Origin: an uncultured Hoeflea sp.
Lineage (GTDB): Bacteria; Pseudomonadota; Alphaproteobacteria; Rhizobiales; Rhizobiaceae
Assembly: GCF_947501405.1 (NCBI RefSeq)
Contig: NZ_CANMVK010000006.1
Location: forward strand, 1-64,000
DNA length: 64,000 nt
Direction of reading: 5' to 3'
A program made the translations under genes and the position numbers. The first letter of the stretch is position 1; each line of letters opens with the position of its first letter. This document shows positions 15,608-25,078 of the stretch, in pieces. A model generated the notes under the pieces. It did not search any database. It saw only the letters and a program-made list of their open reading frames with translations, and was not told the origin of the DNA.

Positions 15608-17905
15608 TCAGTCCTGCAACGCCTCCCACACCCGTTGCGGCGTCACCGGCATATCGATGTGGTCGATGCCGCGTGCGCGGTGCAGCGCATCGATCACCGC
15701 ATTGACCACCGCCGGGCAAGCGCCGATCGTGCCGGCCTCGCCTGCGCCCTTGATGCCCAGCGCATTGGTGGTCGAGGGCACGTTGCGGGTTTCGAAGTCG
15801 AAAAACGGCGCGTTGTCGGCGCGCGGCATGGCATAGTCCATGAAGCTCGCCGTGAGCAGCTGCCCGTCCTCGGAATAGACCGCGCCTTCGCTCAGGCACT
15901 GGCCGATGCCCTGCATGACGCCGCCGTGGACCTGACCGACGAGCAGCACCGGATTCACGGTGACGCCGAAATCATCGACGATGGTGTAGCGGGCAATCGC
16001 CACGCTGCCGGTGTCGCAATCGATCTCGACCTCGCATATATGGGTGCCGTTGGGATAGGTGGCCTCGTCCTGGACGACATCGGCAAGGCCGGTGCGATCC
16101 TCCTCATCGGGCGCCGCGCGTGCAATGTCGGCGTAGCTCATGACCCGGTCGGTGCCGACAATGCGGGCGGCGCCATCGACAAGCTCGATATCGGCGGGGG
16201 CTGCCTCCAACTCGTCGGCGGCAAGCTTTTTCATTTTCTCGGCAAGCACTTCCGAGGCGCGTCCCACCGACACCCCGCCCAGCGGAATCGAGCGCGAGCC
16301 GCCGGTGCCGCCGCCTTTGGCGAGCTCATCGGTGTCGCCCTGGCGCACGGTAATGTTTTGGAAGTCGATGCCGATCTGGTCGGCCACGAACTGGCTGTAG
16401 GCGGTTTCGTGGCCCTGGCCGTTGGACTGGGTGCCGATGTAGAGCGTCACCCCGCCATCGGCGTCGAGTGTCACTTTTGCGGGCTCGGAGCCGGCGAAGG
16501 CGCAGGCCTCGATATAGACCGCCGACCCGAAGCCGCGCAGCTTGCCGCCGGCTTTCGCCTGCTGCGCGCGCGCCTCAAAGCCTGCGGCGTCGGCTTTTTC
16601 CAGCGCGCGGCTCATGTGGCCGTCGAACTCGCCGACATCATAAAGACGGCCGCCCGGGGTCTTGTAGGGCATCTGTTCGGGCCGGATGAAATTCCTGCGC
16701 CGGAACTCGGCCACCGGAAGACCGATGTCGCGCGCCGCGGCATCGATCAGCCGCTCGATCAGGAAAGCGGCTTCGGGCCGGCCCGCGCCGCGATAGGCAT
16801 CGACCGGTGTGGTGTGGGTGTAGACGCCGCGCAGTTCGAAATCGAGATTTTGGATGTCATAGACGCCGGTCGACATGGTGGCGCCGAGCGCCGGGATAAA
16901 GGGGCCGAACTGGCTCAGATAGCCGCCCATATTGGCGCGCAGATCAATCTTCAAGCCAAGAATGCGCCGGTCCTTGTCCATGGCCAGCGAGGCGGTGACC
17001 AGATTGTCGCGGCCATGGGCATCGGCGAGGAAGTGTTCCGTGCGATCGCTCACCCATTTGACCGGCCGGACCAGGCGGCGGGCAGCCTCTAGCGCCAGCG
17101 GATATTCGCGGTAATTGAAGGCCTTGGTGCCGAAACCGCCGCCGACATCGCGGGTGACAACGCGGAAGGCGTCGATATTCATGCCGAACACGTCCCTGGC
17201 AAGCGTCTTGCGGATGCCGTGAACGCCTTGCGAGCCGAGCGTCAGGGTAAATTTCTCAACCTCGGCGTCCCACTCGGCCAGGCAGGCGCGGGGCTCCATG
17301 TAATTGCAGACCAGCCGGTTGTTGACGAAATTGATGGTGGTGACATGGTCGGCCGCGGCGAAGGCCTTGTCCGTCTCCTCGCGGTTGCCCATGCGGTACA
17401 AAAAGGCCTGATTGCTCTCAAGATCCGGCCACACCAGCGGGCTGTCCGGCTCAAGCGCGGTGGCGAGATCGGCCTGTGTGTCATTGGTCTGCCAGTCGAT
17501 TTCAATAAGTTCGGCCGCCTCCTGCGCCTGGGCCAGGGTGTCGGCAACGATGAAGGCCACCGCATCCCCGACATGACGCACCTCGCCGTCGCACAACAGC
17601 GGGGTGTGCTTGAGCGCATGCTGGGAGCCGTCAGGCTGCGTGAGCGTCACCTGGCAGACAACCGGCCCGAGATGAGTCACATCCGCTGCAGCCATAACCA
17701 GATGCACCCCGTCGGCGGCGCGGGCAGCCTCGAGATCGGTGATGGTGAAGCGCGCAGCGGCATAGGGCGAGCGCAGCACATAGGCGCGCAATTCGCCCTC
17801 AAGCCTGATATCGTCAGTGAAGGCGCCCTCGCCGCGGATCAAACGAGGGTCTTCCTTGCGCAACGCGGATGCGCCGACGCCAAATTTGGGTGTCGCGATG
17901 GTCAT
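15608..17905 (-). CDS. Xanthine dehydrogenase-family molybdopterin subunit (form II CoxL-like)
   Basis: 765 residues, the usual length of the large subunit. Both domains are present: the a/b hammerhead (about 20-130) and the molybdopterin-binding part. The active-site loop near residue 370 reads A-Y-R-G-A-G-R, the form II signature rather than the A-Y-x-C-S-F-R of true CO dehydrogenase. The catalytic Glu is in G-I-K-G-A-G-E-A-G near residue 720. It is a hydroxylase of an unknown aldehyde, purine or heterocycle. The partner FAD (CoxM) and 2Fe-2S (CoxS) subunits are not encoded on either side, which is unusual. Confidence 0.9.
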   Translation of the reverse strand: MTIATPKFGVGASALRKEDPRLIRGEGAFTDDIRLEGELRAYVLRSPYAAARFTITDLEAARAADGVHLVMAAADVTHLGPVVCQVTLTQPDGSQHALKHTPLLCDGEVRHVGDAVAFIVADTLAQAQEAAELIEIDWQTNDTQADLATALEPDSPLVWPDLESNQAFLYRMGNREETDKAFAAADHVTTINFVNNRLVCNYMEPRACLAEWDAEVEKFTLTLGSQGVHGIRKTLARDVFGMNIDAFRVVTRDVGGGFGTKAFNYREYPLALEAARRLVRPVKWVSDRTEHFLADAHGRDNLVTASLAMDKDRRILGLKIDLRANMGGYLSQFGPFIPALGATMSTGVYDIQNLDFELRGVYTHTTPVDAYRGAGRPEAAFLIERLIDAAARDIGLPVAEFRRRNFIRPEQMPYKTPGGRLYDVGEFDGHMSRALEKADAAGFEARAQQAKAGGKLRGFGSAVYIEACAFAGSEPAKVTLDADGGVTLYIGTQSNGQGHETAYSQFVADQIGIDFQNITVRQGDTDELAKGGGTGGSRSIPLGGVSVGRASEVLAEKMKKLAADELEAAPADIELVDGAARIVGTDRVMSYADIARAAPDEEDRTGLADVVQDEATYPNGTHICEVEIDCDTGSVAIARYTIVDDFGVTVNPVLLVGQVHGGVMQGIGQCLSEGAVYSEDGQLLTASFMDYAMPRADNAPFFDFETRNVPSTTNALGIKGAGEAGTIGACPAVVNAVIDALHRARGIDHIDMPVTPQRVWEALQD

Positions 17906-18188
17906 GGCAGGTCCCGGAATGTGTATTGATCAACAGCCGCGTTGGCAGCTTCTTCTCCATACTTATCCCCCGATCCCGATTTGTCGAGTGGCCCCGAGAC
18001 GGATCGGCGCTCGCAGCAGGTCGCGCCGGGCCGGTTTGCAAGCTCGGGAGCGGGCTTCTATTTTGAGATCCAGGGCCATTGGACCGGGCGCAAACCGATG
18101 CCGGTTACCGGTTTGAGCATTAACTCCATGGCAGCATCCATTGTGATAGCGTCGCCTCCACTTTGGGACATTGCGGGACACAAGCCAT

Positions 18189-20831
18189 ATGCGGACTGAC
18201 ACGGGACACGTTTTCAAACTCGCTGATTACAAGCCGACCGATTTCGTGGTTGAACGAATCGACCTGACTTTCGAACTCGATCCCGGCGCTACCACGGTGG
18301 TATCGCGGGTGATCCTGCATCGGCGCGAGGGCGTCGCCACAGATGCCGCGCTGGTGCTCGATGGCGATGAATTGACCCTCGACGGTCTGCAGCTTGATGG
18401 CAATGATGTCGACCCGTCCCTGTATGAGGCGACGCCCGACAGCCTGACCATTCGCGGCCTGCCTCAAAGCGGTCCGTTTGAAATCACCGTGACGACGACG
18501 CTTGCGCCGGAAACCAACACCAAGCTGATGGGGCTCTACCGCACCGGTGGGGTCTACTGCACCCAGTGCGAGGCCGAAGGCTTTCGCCGGATTACCTATT
18601 TCTACGACCGGCCGGATGTGCTGACGGTCTATACCGTGACCATCATCGCCCGAAAAGACGATGCCAAGCTGTTGCTGTCGAACGGCAATTTCCTGGGCGG
18701 CGGCAATTATGACGAAGGACGGCATTTCGCCGCCTGGTTCGACCCTCACCCCAAGCCCTCCTATCTGTTTGCGCTGGTCGGCGGCGATCTTGGGTTGGTC
18801 GAGGACGTCTTTACGACAATGAGCGGCCGCGACGTGGCGCTGAAGATCTATGTCGAGCACGGCAAGGAGGCCCGCGCCGCTTATGCCATGGATGCGCTCA
18901 AGCGCTCCATGAAGTGGGACGAGGAGGTCTATGGACGGGAGTATGACCTCGACATCTTCCAGATCGTCGCAGTGTCGGATTTCAACATGGGCGCGATGGA
19001 AAACAAGGGTCTGAATGTCTTCAACGACAAATTCGTACTCGCTGATCCGGAGACGGCCACCGACCAGGACTACGCCAATATCGAGGCGATCATCGCGCAT
19101 GAGTATTTTCACAACTGGACCGGCAACCGCATCACCTGCCGCGACTGGTTCCAGCTCTGCCTCAAGGAAGGCCTGACAGTTTATCGCGACCACGCGTTTT
19201 CCGCCGATCAGCGCTCTGCACCGGTCAAGCGCATCGCTGAAATCCGGCTGTTGAAAGCCCATCAGTTTCCTGAGGATGCGGGGCCGCTGGCGCACCCGGT
19301 TCGGCCTGAAACCTATCGCGAAATCAACAATTTCTACACAGCGACCGTCTATGAGAAGGGCTCGGAAGTCGTGGGCATGATCCGCACCATTTTGGGTGCG
19401 GAAGACTTCCGCAAGGGCATGGATCTCTATTTCGAACGACATGATGGCGATGCCTCGACGATCGAGGATTTTCTTGCCTGTTTCTCGGAAATCAGCGGCC
19501 GCGACCTCAAGCAATTCGCCCTGTGGTACAGCCAGGCGGGCACGCCGTCGATCCAAGTGTCGACCAAGTGGGACGAAAGCGCCAAAAGCTTTGCCGTCAC
19601 GCTGGAGCAATCACTGGCGCCGACGCCGGGACAAAGCCGCAAGGCATTGATGCACATTCCGCTGGCCTATGGGCTGATCCTGCCCGACGGCCAGGAATTC
19701 GAGGGCGTGCCGGAGGGCGGCGAAGCCTCGAACGGCGTGTTTCACCTGACCAAACGCAAGCAGACTTTCCGGTTTGCCGATGTTCCCGCCCGGCCGGTGC
19801 TGTCGATCAATCGCGGCTTCTCCGCGCCGGTCAACATCGCCATGGAGCAAAGCCCCGACGACCTCGCCCATATCGCCCGTCATGACAGCGACGGTGTGGC
19901 GCGTTGGCAGGCGCTCAACGATTATGCCACGCGGCATCTGGTCAAGGCATCGCAACTGGCGCGCGACGGGCGCAACCTGCCTTCCGCCAAGGGACTGGCC
20001 GATGTCTTGATTGCCGTGGCCGCCGATGAGGCGCTGGAACCTGCTTTCCGCGCCCAGGCGCTGGCGCTGCCGGTGGAAAGCGACATTGCCCGCGAGATCG
20101 GCTCAAACATCGATCCCGACGCTATCCACACCGCCCGCGAGGCGGTGATGGCGGAAGTCGCGCGGGCCGGCCTCGACACATTCACGGAATTGGCCGGCAG
20201 CGCACCTAAGGGCGCCTACAGCCCCGATGCGGCGGCGGCGGGCCAACGCGCGCTCGCCAACGCAGCAATGGCTTACGCCAGCATTGCCGAAGCCGCGCCG
20301 CAACGGGCCAGAGCCTGTTTCGACACGGCTGACAACATGACCCAGCGTGCCCAGGCGCTGCAGGTGATGACCCATCAGTTTCCTCAAGCCAGTGAGACAG
20401 GTGACGCCCTGGAGGCGTTCCGGGCCCGGTTTGCCGACAATCCGCTGACTTTGGACAAATGGTACTCGATCCAGGCGATGGCGCCGGGCGCCGAAACCGT
20501 CGACCGGGTGGAGGAGATGCTCGCCAGCCCGGATTTCGACCGCGGCAATCCCAACCGCATGCGTGCGCTGGTCGGCGCCTTTTCGGCCGGAAACCCGACC
20601 GGCTTCAACCGCGCCGATGGTGCCGGTTACCGGCTGCTGGCGCGTGAGGTGATCGCCATCGACAAGCGCAATCCGCAACTGGCCGCACGGTTGCTCACGG
20701 CCATGCGCTCATGGCAGTCGCTGGAGCCCGGCCGTCAGGAGCAAGCACGCCTCGCGCTGGTTTCGATCCACGAGGCAGGCGATCTGTCAGCCGATGTGAG
20801 CGACATTGTCGACCGGATGCTCGCCGGATAA
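18189..20831 (+). CDS. pepN: Aminopeptidase N
   Basis: 880 residues, the normal length of bacterial PepN. The N-terminal beta domain is followed by the M1 catalytic domain with the GAMEN exopeptidase motif at 268-272 and the zinc site HEYFH (304-308) with Glu327, i.e. HExxH-x18-E. The long C-terminal helical domain begins near residue 540. It releases N-terminal residues from peptides in the cytoplasm. The start is at ATG 18189; the ribosome binding site is weak. The gene lies upstream of a PAS histidine kinase on the same strand, with a 317-bp gap. Confidence 0.96.
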   Translation: MRTDTGHVFKLADYKPTDFVVERIDLTFELDPGATTVVSRVILHRREGVATDAALVLDGDELTLDGLQLDGNDVDPSLYEATPDSLTIRGLPQSGPFEITVTTTLAPETNTKLMGLYRTGGVYCTQCEAEGFRRITYFYDRPDVLTVYTVTIIARKDDAKLLLSNGNFLGGGNYDEGRHFAAWFDPHPKPSYLFALVGGDLGLVEDVFTTMSGRDVALKIYVEHGKEARAAYAMDALKRSMKWDEEVYGREYDLDIFQIVAVSDFNMGAMENKGLNVFNDKFVLADPETATDQDYANIEAIIAHEYFHNWTGNRITCRDWFQLCLKEGLTVYRDHAFSADQRSAPVKRIAEIRLLKAHQFPEDAGPLAHPVRPETYREINNFYTATVYEKGSEVVGMIRTILGAEDFRKGMDLYFERHDGDASTIEDFLACFSEISGRDLKQFALWYSQAGTPSIQVSTKWDESAKSFAVTLEQSLAPTPGQSRKALMHIPLAYGLILPDGQEFEGVPEGGEASNGVFHLTKRKQTFRFADVPARPVLSINRGFSAPVNIAMEQSPDDLAHIARHDSDGVARWQALNDYATRHLVKASQLARDGRNLPSAKGLADVLIAVAADEALEPAFRAQALALPVESDIAREIGSNIDPDAIHTAREAVMAEVARAGLDTFTELAGSAPKGAYSPDAAAAGQRALANAAMAYASIAEAAPQRARACFDTADNMTQRAQALQVMTHQFPQASETGDALEAFRARFADNPLTLDKWYSIQAMAPGAETVDRVEEMLASPDFDRGNPNRMRALVGAFSAGNPTGFNRADGAGYRLLAREVIAIDKRNPQLAARLLTAMRSWQSLEPGRQEQARLALVSIHEAGDLSADVSDIVDRMLAG

Positions 20832-21148
20832 ATCGCCGGGACTGAAGCTCAAGGCAGGATTGCGAGACGACAGCGCCTCAGCGGGTTGATCGCCGCTGCG
20901 GCCCTGCCCCGCCGCACGGCCCGGTTTCGGGCCGCGCGCGACGGCGAACTGCGGATTTGACGCGCAATGTCAAAAGAATTTGCGGCGCAGCATCTTGGGG
21001 CCGCGACTCGAATCCAGCAAAAAACACGAAAAATCAATTTCTTAACAGAAGCTTTCATTTTGGACTGGACAAGCCGAATCACCTTTGATTCATTAGGCTA
21101 GATTCGGAGATGCGGTAGTCCGGATCCCAACGGGGACATACAGAAAAT
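20832..21148. other. Intergenic region with hairpin after pepN
   Basis: About 320 bp. A 7-bp perfect hairpin, CGGCCCG-GTTT-CGGGCCG (20917-20934), may end the pepN transcript although no T-run follows. The AT-rich part from about 21010 to 21110 probably holds the promoter of the histidine kinase. No gene seen. Confidence 0.5.
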
Positions 21149-23536
21149 ATGGCGGATGCGCAGCGTATACCTGCGGCCGAGGGGTCGATCCATGCTCTCA
21201 AGCCGGGCGCGAAACAGGCGTCACGGCGCGAGCTTTCCGGACACGCAAAGCTGTTTGCACAGCCCGCCTATGAGCGCCTGATCGGCGCCGAACCGTTTCT
21301 CAAGCGTCTCATACCCATTCTCATTGTTGCCTTCCTGGTGGTCGTGGGTGCTGCCCGCTACATGAACATCAATGAGGGCCGCGAGCGGCTGATGTCGGTG
21401 GCCGAGCAGATGACGGCGCTGTCGCTGGTGGCGGCGAGTGCTGCGTTTTCAAACGATTCCACGCCGGTGCGCGATGCCCAGCGCTGGCAGACCGAGGCAA
21501 GGCTCAACCATGCGCTGGGTTCGGTGCCGGAAAACATGGGGCGCTACCTTTTGGTGGTGGATCCCGCCAACCGGGTGTTTGCCGCCACGGCCGGCGGCCA
21601 TCATCTGGTGGGCAGGCAGGTCACCAGCCTGATCTCGGAATCCTCACCACTATGGCTGTTTGACCGGCGTGCCGGCGTTCAGCCCATTACATTTGACGGG
21701 GAAGCAACGCTGGCGGCGCTGGCGCGCCTGCCCGATGGCGCCGGCATGCTGATTTCGCTCACCCCGGTCTCTGTGATGAACGAGGCCTGGCGGCAGTCGA
21801 TTTCGGTCAATGTCACGCTGTTCATCGCCACCTCTTCAATCCTGCTGGTCATTCTCTACGCCTATTTCAGCCAGGCTGGCCGCGCGCAGGAGGCCGACGG
21901 GATCTATCACGAAAGCCACCGGCGGATTGACATGGCGCTGTCGCGCGGCCGCTGCGGGCTGTGGGACTGGGACATGGCGCGGGGCCGTCTTTACTGGTCC
22001 CGCTCGATGTACGAGATCCTGGGACTTGAACCGCGCGACAGCGTGATCTCCTTCGGCGAGGCATCCCAACTGGTTCACCCTGATGACGGCGACCTCTACG
22101 ACATCGCCCAGAAGGTGGCGAGCGGTGACATCAAACAGGTCGATCATCTGTTTCGCATGCGCCATGCGAAGGGGCACTATGTCTGGATGCGAGCCCGGGC
22201 TCAGGTGGTGGATCCGACTTCGGCGCAGACCCATCTGATCGGTATCGCCATGGATGTGACCGAGCAGCACAGGTTGCAGCAGCGCACGGTGGAGGCCGAC
22301 CAGCGGCTGTTCGACGCCATCGAAAGCACGTCGGAAGCCTTCGTTTTGTGGGACCGCGACGACCGGCTGGTGCTATGGAACAAGCACTACCAGGAAATCC
22401 ACGGACTGTCGGCGGACAGCCTGGCGCCGGGCACGCCCCGCGCGGTGGTTGAAAACGCCTCCACCCGTCCTGTGGTGCAACGACGGCTGGCCGTGCCCTG
22501 TGCGCGCGGTTCGGCGCAGAGCTACGAAGTGCAACTGGGCGACGGGCGCTGGCTGCAGATCAACGAACGCCAGACGCGGGACGGCGGCCAGGTGTCGGTG
22601 GGCACCGACATCACCCCGCTCAAGCGCAATCAGGAGCGGCTGCGCGACAGTGAAAAGCGGCTGATGGCGACGATTGGCGATCTCACGGCCTCGCAATCCG
22701 AACTCAAGCGCAAGGCGGCGGAGCTGTCGGCCCTCAACCGCGACTATCAGATCGAAACCGAGCGCGCCGAGGCCGCCAGCCGGGCGAAATCGGAATTTCT
22801 GGCGAATATGAGCCATGAGCTGCGCACGCCGCTCAATGCCATTATCGGTTTTTCCGAAGTGCTACAGGCGCGTATGTTCGGCCCGCTGGGATCGGAAAAA
22901 TACGTTGAATATGCCGATGACATTCACAATTCCGGCATTCATCTGCTGACCGTCATCAACGACATTCTCGACATGGCCAAGATCGAGGCCGGGCAGATCG
23001 AGATGGATTGCGAGAATGTTGATCTGGCGCCGCTGCTCGAAGAAACCCTGCGGCTGGTGGCAATCCAGGCGGAAAAGAAGGGCATCGAGGTTCAACCGCG
23101 GATATCGTCAAAGCTGTCGCTGAATGCCGACCGCCGGGCAATGAAGCAGATCCTGCTCAATCTCCTGTCCAACGCGGTCAAATTCACCGAGCCGGGCGGA
23201 CGCATTCTGGTGCGGGCGCGCAAGACCTCCTGCGCGGTGACGCTGACCATCGAAGACACCGGCATCGGCATTCCAAAGACCATGCTCAGCCGCATCGGCC
23301 AGCCTTTCGAACAGGTGCAGAACCAGTTCTCGAAATCGACCGGCGGCTCTGGTCTGGGTCTGGCGATTTCGCGCAGCCTGGCCGAGCTTCACGGCGGTGC
23401 GATGAAGGTGCGCTCCACCGAGGGCGTGGGCACCATCGTAAGCGTCCGGGTTCCGATCGCCCGTGCGGAAACAGCCGACCATGACCCGAAACCGCAGGCG
23501 AAACTCACAGCCGACGAGGCTCCGCAGCCAGCGTGA
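21149..23536 (+). CDS. Membrane-bound PAS sensor histidine kinase
   Basis: 795 residues. Two hydrophobic segments (about 50-70 and 225-248) flank a periplasmic sensing region. PAS domains follow: G-L-W-D-W-D to T-E-Q-H-R-L (about 270-375) and A-F-V-L-W-D-R-D-D-R onward (about 395-495), then a coiled coil. The DHp domain has S-H-E-L-R-T-P-L-N-A-I-I-G-F and the ATPase has N-L-L-S-N-A-V-K-F, D-T-G-I-G-I and G-G-S-G-L-G-L. There is no receiver domain, so it signals to a separate protein. The architecture resembles the CbrA-type cell-cycle kinase of rhizobia, but that link is only suggestive. Confidence 0.9.
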   Translation: MADAQRIPAAEGSIHALKPGAKQASRRELSGHAKLFAQPAYERLIGAEPFLKRLIPILIVAFLVVVGAARYMNINEGRERLMSVAEQMTALSLVAASAAFSNDSTPVRDAQRWQTEARLNHALGSVPENMGRYLLVVDPANRVFAATAGGHHLVGRQVTSLISESSPLWLFDRRAGVQPITFDGEATLAALARLPDGAGMLISLTPVSVMNEAWRQSISVNVTLFIATSSILLVILYAYFSQAGRAQEADGIYHESHRRIDMALSRGRCGLWDWDMARGRLYWSRSMYEILGLEPRDSVISFGEASQLVHPDDGDLYDIAQKVASGDIKQVDHLFRMRHAKGHYVWMRARAQVVDPTSAQTHLIGIAMDVTEQHRLQQRTVEADQRLFDAIESTSEAFVLWDRDDRLVLWNKHYQEIHGLSADSLAPGTPRAVVENASTRPVVQRRLAVPCARGSAQSYEVQLGDGRWLQINERQTRDGGQVSVGTDITPLKRNQERLRDSEKRLMATIGDLTASQSELKRKAAELSALNRDYQIETERAEAASRAKSEFLANMSHELRTPLNAIIGFSEVLQARMFGPLGSEKYVEYADDIHNSGIHLLTVINDILDMAKIEAGQIEMDCENVDLAPLLEETLRLVAIQAEKKGIEVQPRISSKLSLNADRRAMKQILLNLLSNAVKFTEPGGRILVRARKTSCAVTLTIEDTGIGIPKTMLSRIGQPFEQVQNQFSKSTGGSGLGLAISRSLAELHGGAMKVRSTEGVGTIVSVRVPIARAETADHDPKPQAKLTADEAPQPA

Positions 23537-23546
23537 AGCCCTAGGC

Positions 23547-23807
23547 TCAGCCGCGCCCGTGAACCAGGCCATGGATGAATTCGGGCTTGGCGGAGATCGT
23601 ATCCGGCAGTACACGGGAATAGAAATCCCCAAGACCGATGCAGCGGATCATTGGATTCATGCCCACCGTCAGGGGCATCCCGGCCTGCATTGATGGCCGA
23701 GACTTCGGCGCGCGATGGTCGTGGCGCTGCCTGAAAGCCTCGCCACGGCCTTCCCGCTCGTCTCGAAAGATCACGCGATAGGGGTTGAGCCTCGCCGGGC
23801 CGTGCAT
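23547..23807 (-). CDS. Short ORF of unknown status between kinase and MarR genes
   Basis: 86 codons. The third positions are GC-rich, like coding sequence, and the C-terminal half (M-N-P-M-I-R-C-I-G-L-G-D-F-Y) looks protein-like. No ribosome binding site is visible before the ATG, and no family is recognised. It follows the MarR gene by 59 bp on the same strand. It may be a gene remnant or a chance frame. Confidence 0.25.
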   Translation of the reverse strand: MHGPARLNPYRVIFRDEREGRGEAFRQRHDHRAPKSRPSMQAGMPLTVGMNPMIRCIGLGDFYSRVLPDTISAKPEFIHGLVHGRG

Positions 23808-23866
23808 CGGGTTACAGTCTTGGTCGAGGCCCGACCAGGCACAGCCTGTTCAACATCCCGGCTCGC

Positions 23867-24316
23867 CTATGCCTCCGGCCTCGCCCGGGCGTTGGCCTCG
23901 ACCCGTTCCAAAAGACCAAACAGCAGTTCCGCCTCCTCGTCGCTCAGACCCTCAAGCAGCCGCTGGTTGACGGTTTCATAGAAGTTGGCGAGGTGGTCCA
24001 GGCTCTGTCCCTGTTTCGTCAGACACACCAGAACCACACGCTTGTCCTCCTTCGAGGGCACGCGCTTGACCAGCCCGCCCTCTTCCATGCGGTCGACAAT
24101 GCGCGAAGCCGCGGGGGCATTGTTGCCGCTGTAATCGGCAATTTCGCTGACGAGCATGCCGTCCTGACGCCACAGCGCTGACAGGATAACCCATTGCGCC
24201 AGCGTCAGCCCGTGCTCTGACAGCAAGTCCTGACACATCGTGGTTGAGGCGCCGGCGGCGAAATTGAGCATGCGCCCCAATGCTTTAGGCCTGGTCAACG
24301 GATTTTTAGTTGCCAT
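23867..24316 (-). CDS. MarR-family transcriptional regulator
   Basis: 149 residues from ATG 24316. It has the MarR winged helix: L-T-L-A-Q-W-V-I-L-S-A-L, then the N-A-P-A-A-S-R-I-V-D-R-M-E recognition helix and the R-V-P-S-K-E-D-K-R wing with the conserved D-x-R-type turn. The C-terminal helix gives dimerisation. A perfect 6-bp-arm dyad just upstream of the start suggests autoregulation. The gene diverges from the EF-hand protein gene at 24417, which may be its target. Confidence 0.9.
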   Translation of the reverse strand: MATKNPLTRPKALGRMLNFAAGASTTMCQDLLSEHGLTLAQWVILSALWRQDGMLVSEIADYSGNNAPAASRIVDRMEEGGLVKRVPSKEDKRVVLVCLTKQGQSLDHLANFYETVNQRLLEGLSDEEAELLFGLLERVEANARARPEA

Positions 24317-24328
24317 GTAAATATTTCC

Positions 24329-24341
24329 GTGTAAATTACAC
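24329..24341. promoter_or_regulatory. Inverted repeat, candidate MarR operator
   Basis: GTGTAAATTACAC: perfect 6-bp arms around a single base, 13 bp upstream of the MarR start codon and within the divergent region shared with the EF-hand gene. A half-site-like TGTAAAT also lies at 24316. Size and position fit a MarR dimer site. Confidence 0.55.
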
Positions 24342-24416
24342 TTGATCCGCGCTGATCGCAAGCAGGGAGCAGCCCAATCCAGCGATTCGCGCGATTGTCA
24401 GACCATGAGGTACAAG

Positions 24417-24923
24417 ATGAAACCGTTTAACGCATTAACATTGACCGCATATGCTCTCGGCGCCGTCGCTTTTGCTGCCACCCTGCCAGCCTCGATGGCG
24501 ACTGAAAAGACCGAGGGGCGGCTGACCGCCGAACTGACCTTCAGCTCCATCGACGCCCAGGGAAAGGGCTATATTCACCAGGGCGATCTGGAGCGCTTTC
24601 GTGACGAGGTGTTCGTCTCCATGGATCACGATGACAACGGCAAGATCAGTTACACCGAATTCAGTGACTGGGATCCCGGGTTTTCGACGATTGCGGCGGA
24701 GGCCGGCAAGCGGGATGCCTATGTGACCGCGACCAAGATTGTTCATGCGGTGTGGGACCGGGACGGTGACGGGGTGCTGACGGTGCCCGAGATGCGCTTT
24801 GCCATGACAACAGATTTCCGCCGCGCCGATTTGAACGATGACGCGATGCTGAGCGAAGAGGAGTTTCTGTCGAACTTCACCATCATCGTCGCCATGCGCG
24901 CCGCCATCCGGCCCGATCTCTAG
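24417..24923 (+). CDS. Exported EF-hand calcium-binding protein
   Basis: ATG 24417 is preferred over ATG 24405, because GAGGT lies five bases before it. The 168-residue product has a signal peptide (about 1-28, ending ASMA). Four EF-hand-like loops follow: S-I-D-A-Q-G-K-G-Y (degenerate), D-H-D-D-N-G-K-I-S-Y-T-E (canonical), D-R-D-G-D-G-V-L-T-V-P-E (canonical) and D-L-N-D-D-A-M-L-S-E-E-E (near canonical). It is likely a periplasmic calcium-binding protein of unknown role. It is divergent from MarR and upstream of cytochrome b561. Confidence 0.85.
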   Translation: MKPFNALTLTAYALGAVAFAATLPASMATEKTEGRLTAELTFSSIDAQGKGYIHQGDLERFRDEVFVSMDHDDNGKISYTEFSDWDPGFSTIAAEAGKRDAYVTATKIVHAVWDRDGDGVLTVPEMRFAMTTDFRRADLNDDAMLSEEEFLSNFTIIVAMRAAIRPDL

Positions 24924-25035
24924 AGCATTTCCTGCGTTTGTCGGGTTACAAATCGCTGCCTTTCAAACAGCAAATAGCTGTTTTCAAACGCGTCTTGTGA
25001 CGCAGATGTGATTCAAGGTTTGCAGGAATTGCTCT
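24922..25035. repeat. Palindromic intergenic element with 14-bp terminal inverted repeats
   Basis: The ends AGAGCATTTCCTGC (24922-24935) and GCAGGAATTGCTCT (25022-25035) are inverted repeats with one mismatch. Inside are two smaller hairpins, AACAGC-N5-GCTGTT and GCGTC-TTGT-GACGC. The size (114 bp) and AGAGCATTTCC end resemble the short repetitive intergenic elements common in Rhizobiales genomes. The left arm overlaps the stop codon of the EF-hand gene. Confidence 0.6.
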
Positions 25036-25078
25036 TGCCGGGACTGACTGCACCAAAAATACCAAAGGAGAAATGACG

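Noticed and set aside
14960-17092. 710-codon plus-strand open frame
   Set aside because: Antisense to the EamA and molybdoenzyme genes, both of which have clear family motifs. Composition is typical of a shadow frame.
18120-19610. 496-codon minus-strand open frame
   Set aside because: Antisense to pepN, whose GAMEN and HExxH motifs are unambiguous.
24417-24440. TTAA-N4-TTAA near the EF-hand gene start as a CtrA box
   Set aside because: The CtrA consensus needs TTAA-N7-TTAA; the spacing here is four and the site is inside the coding sequence.
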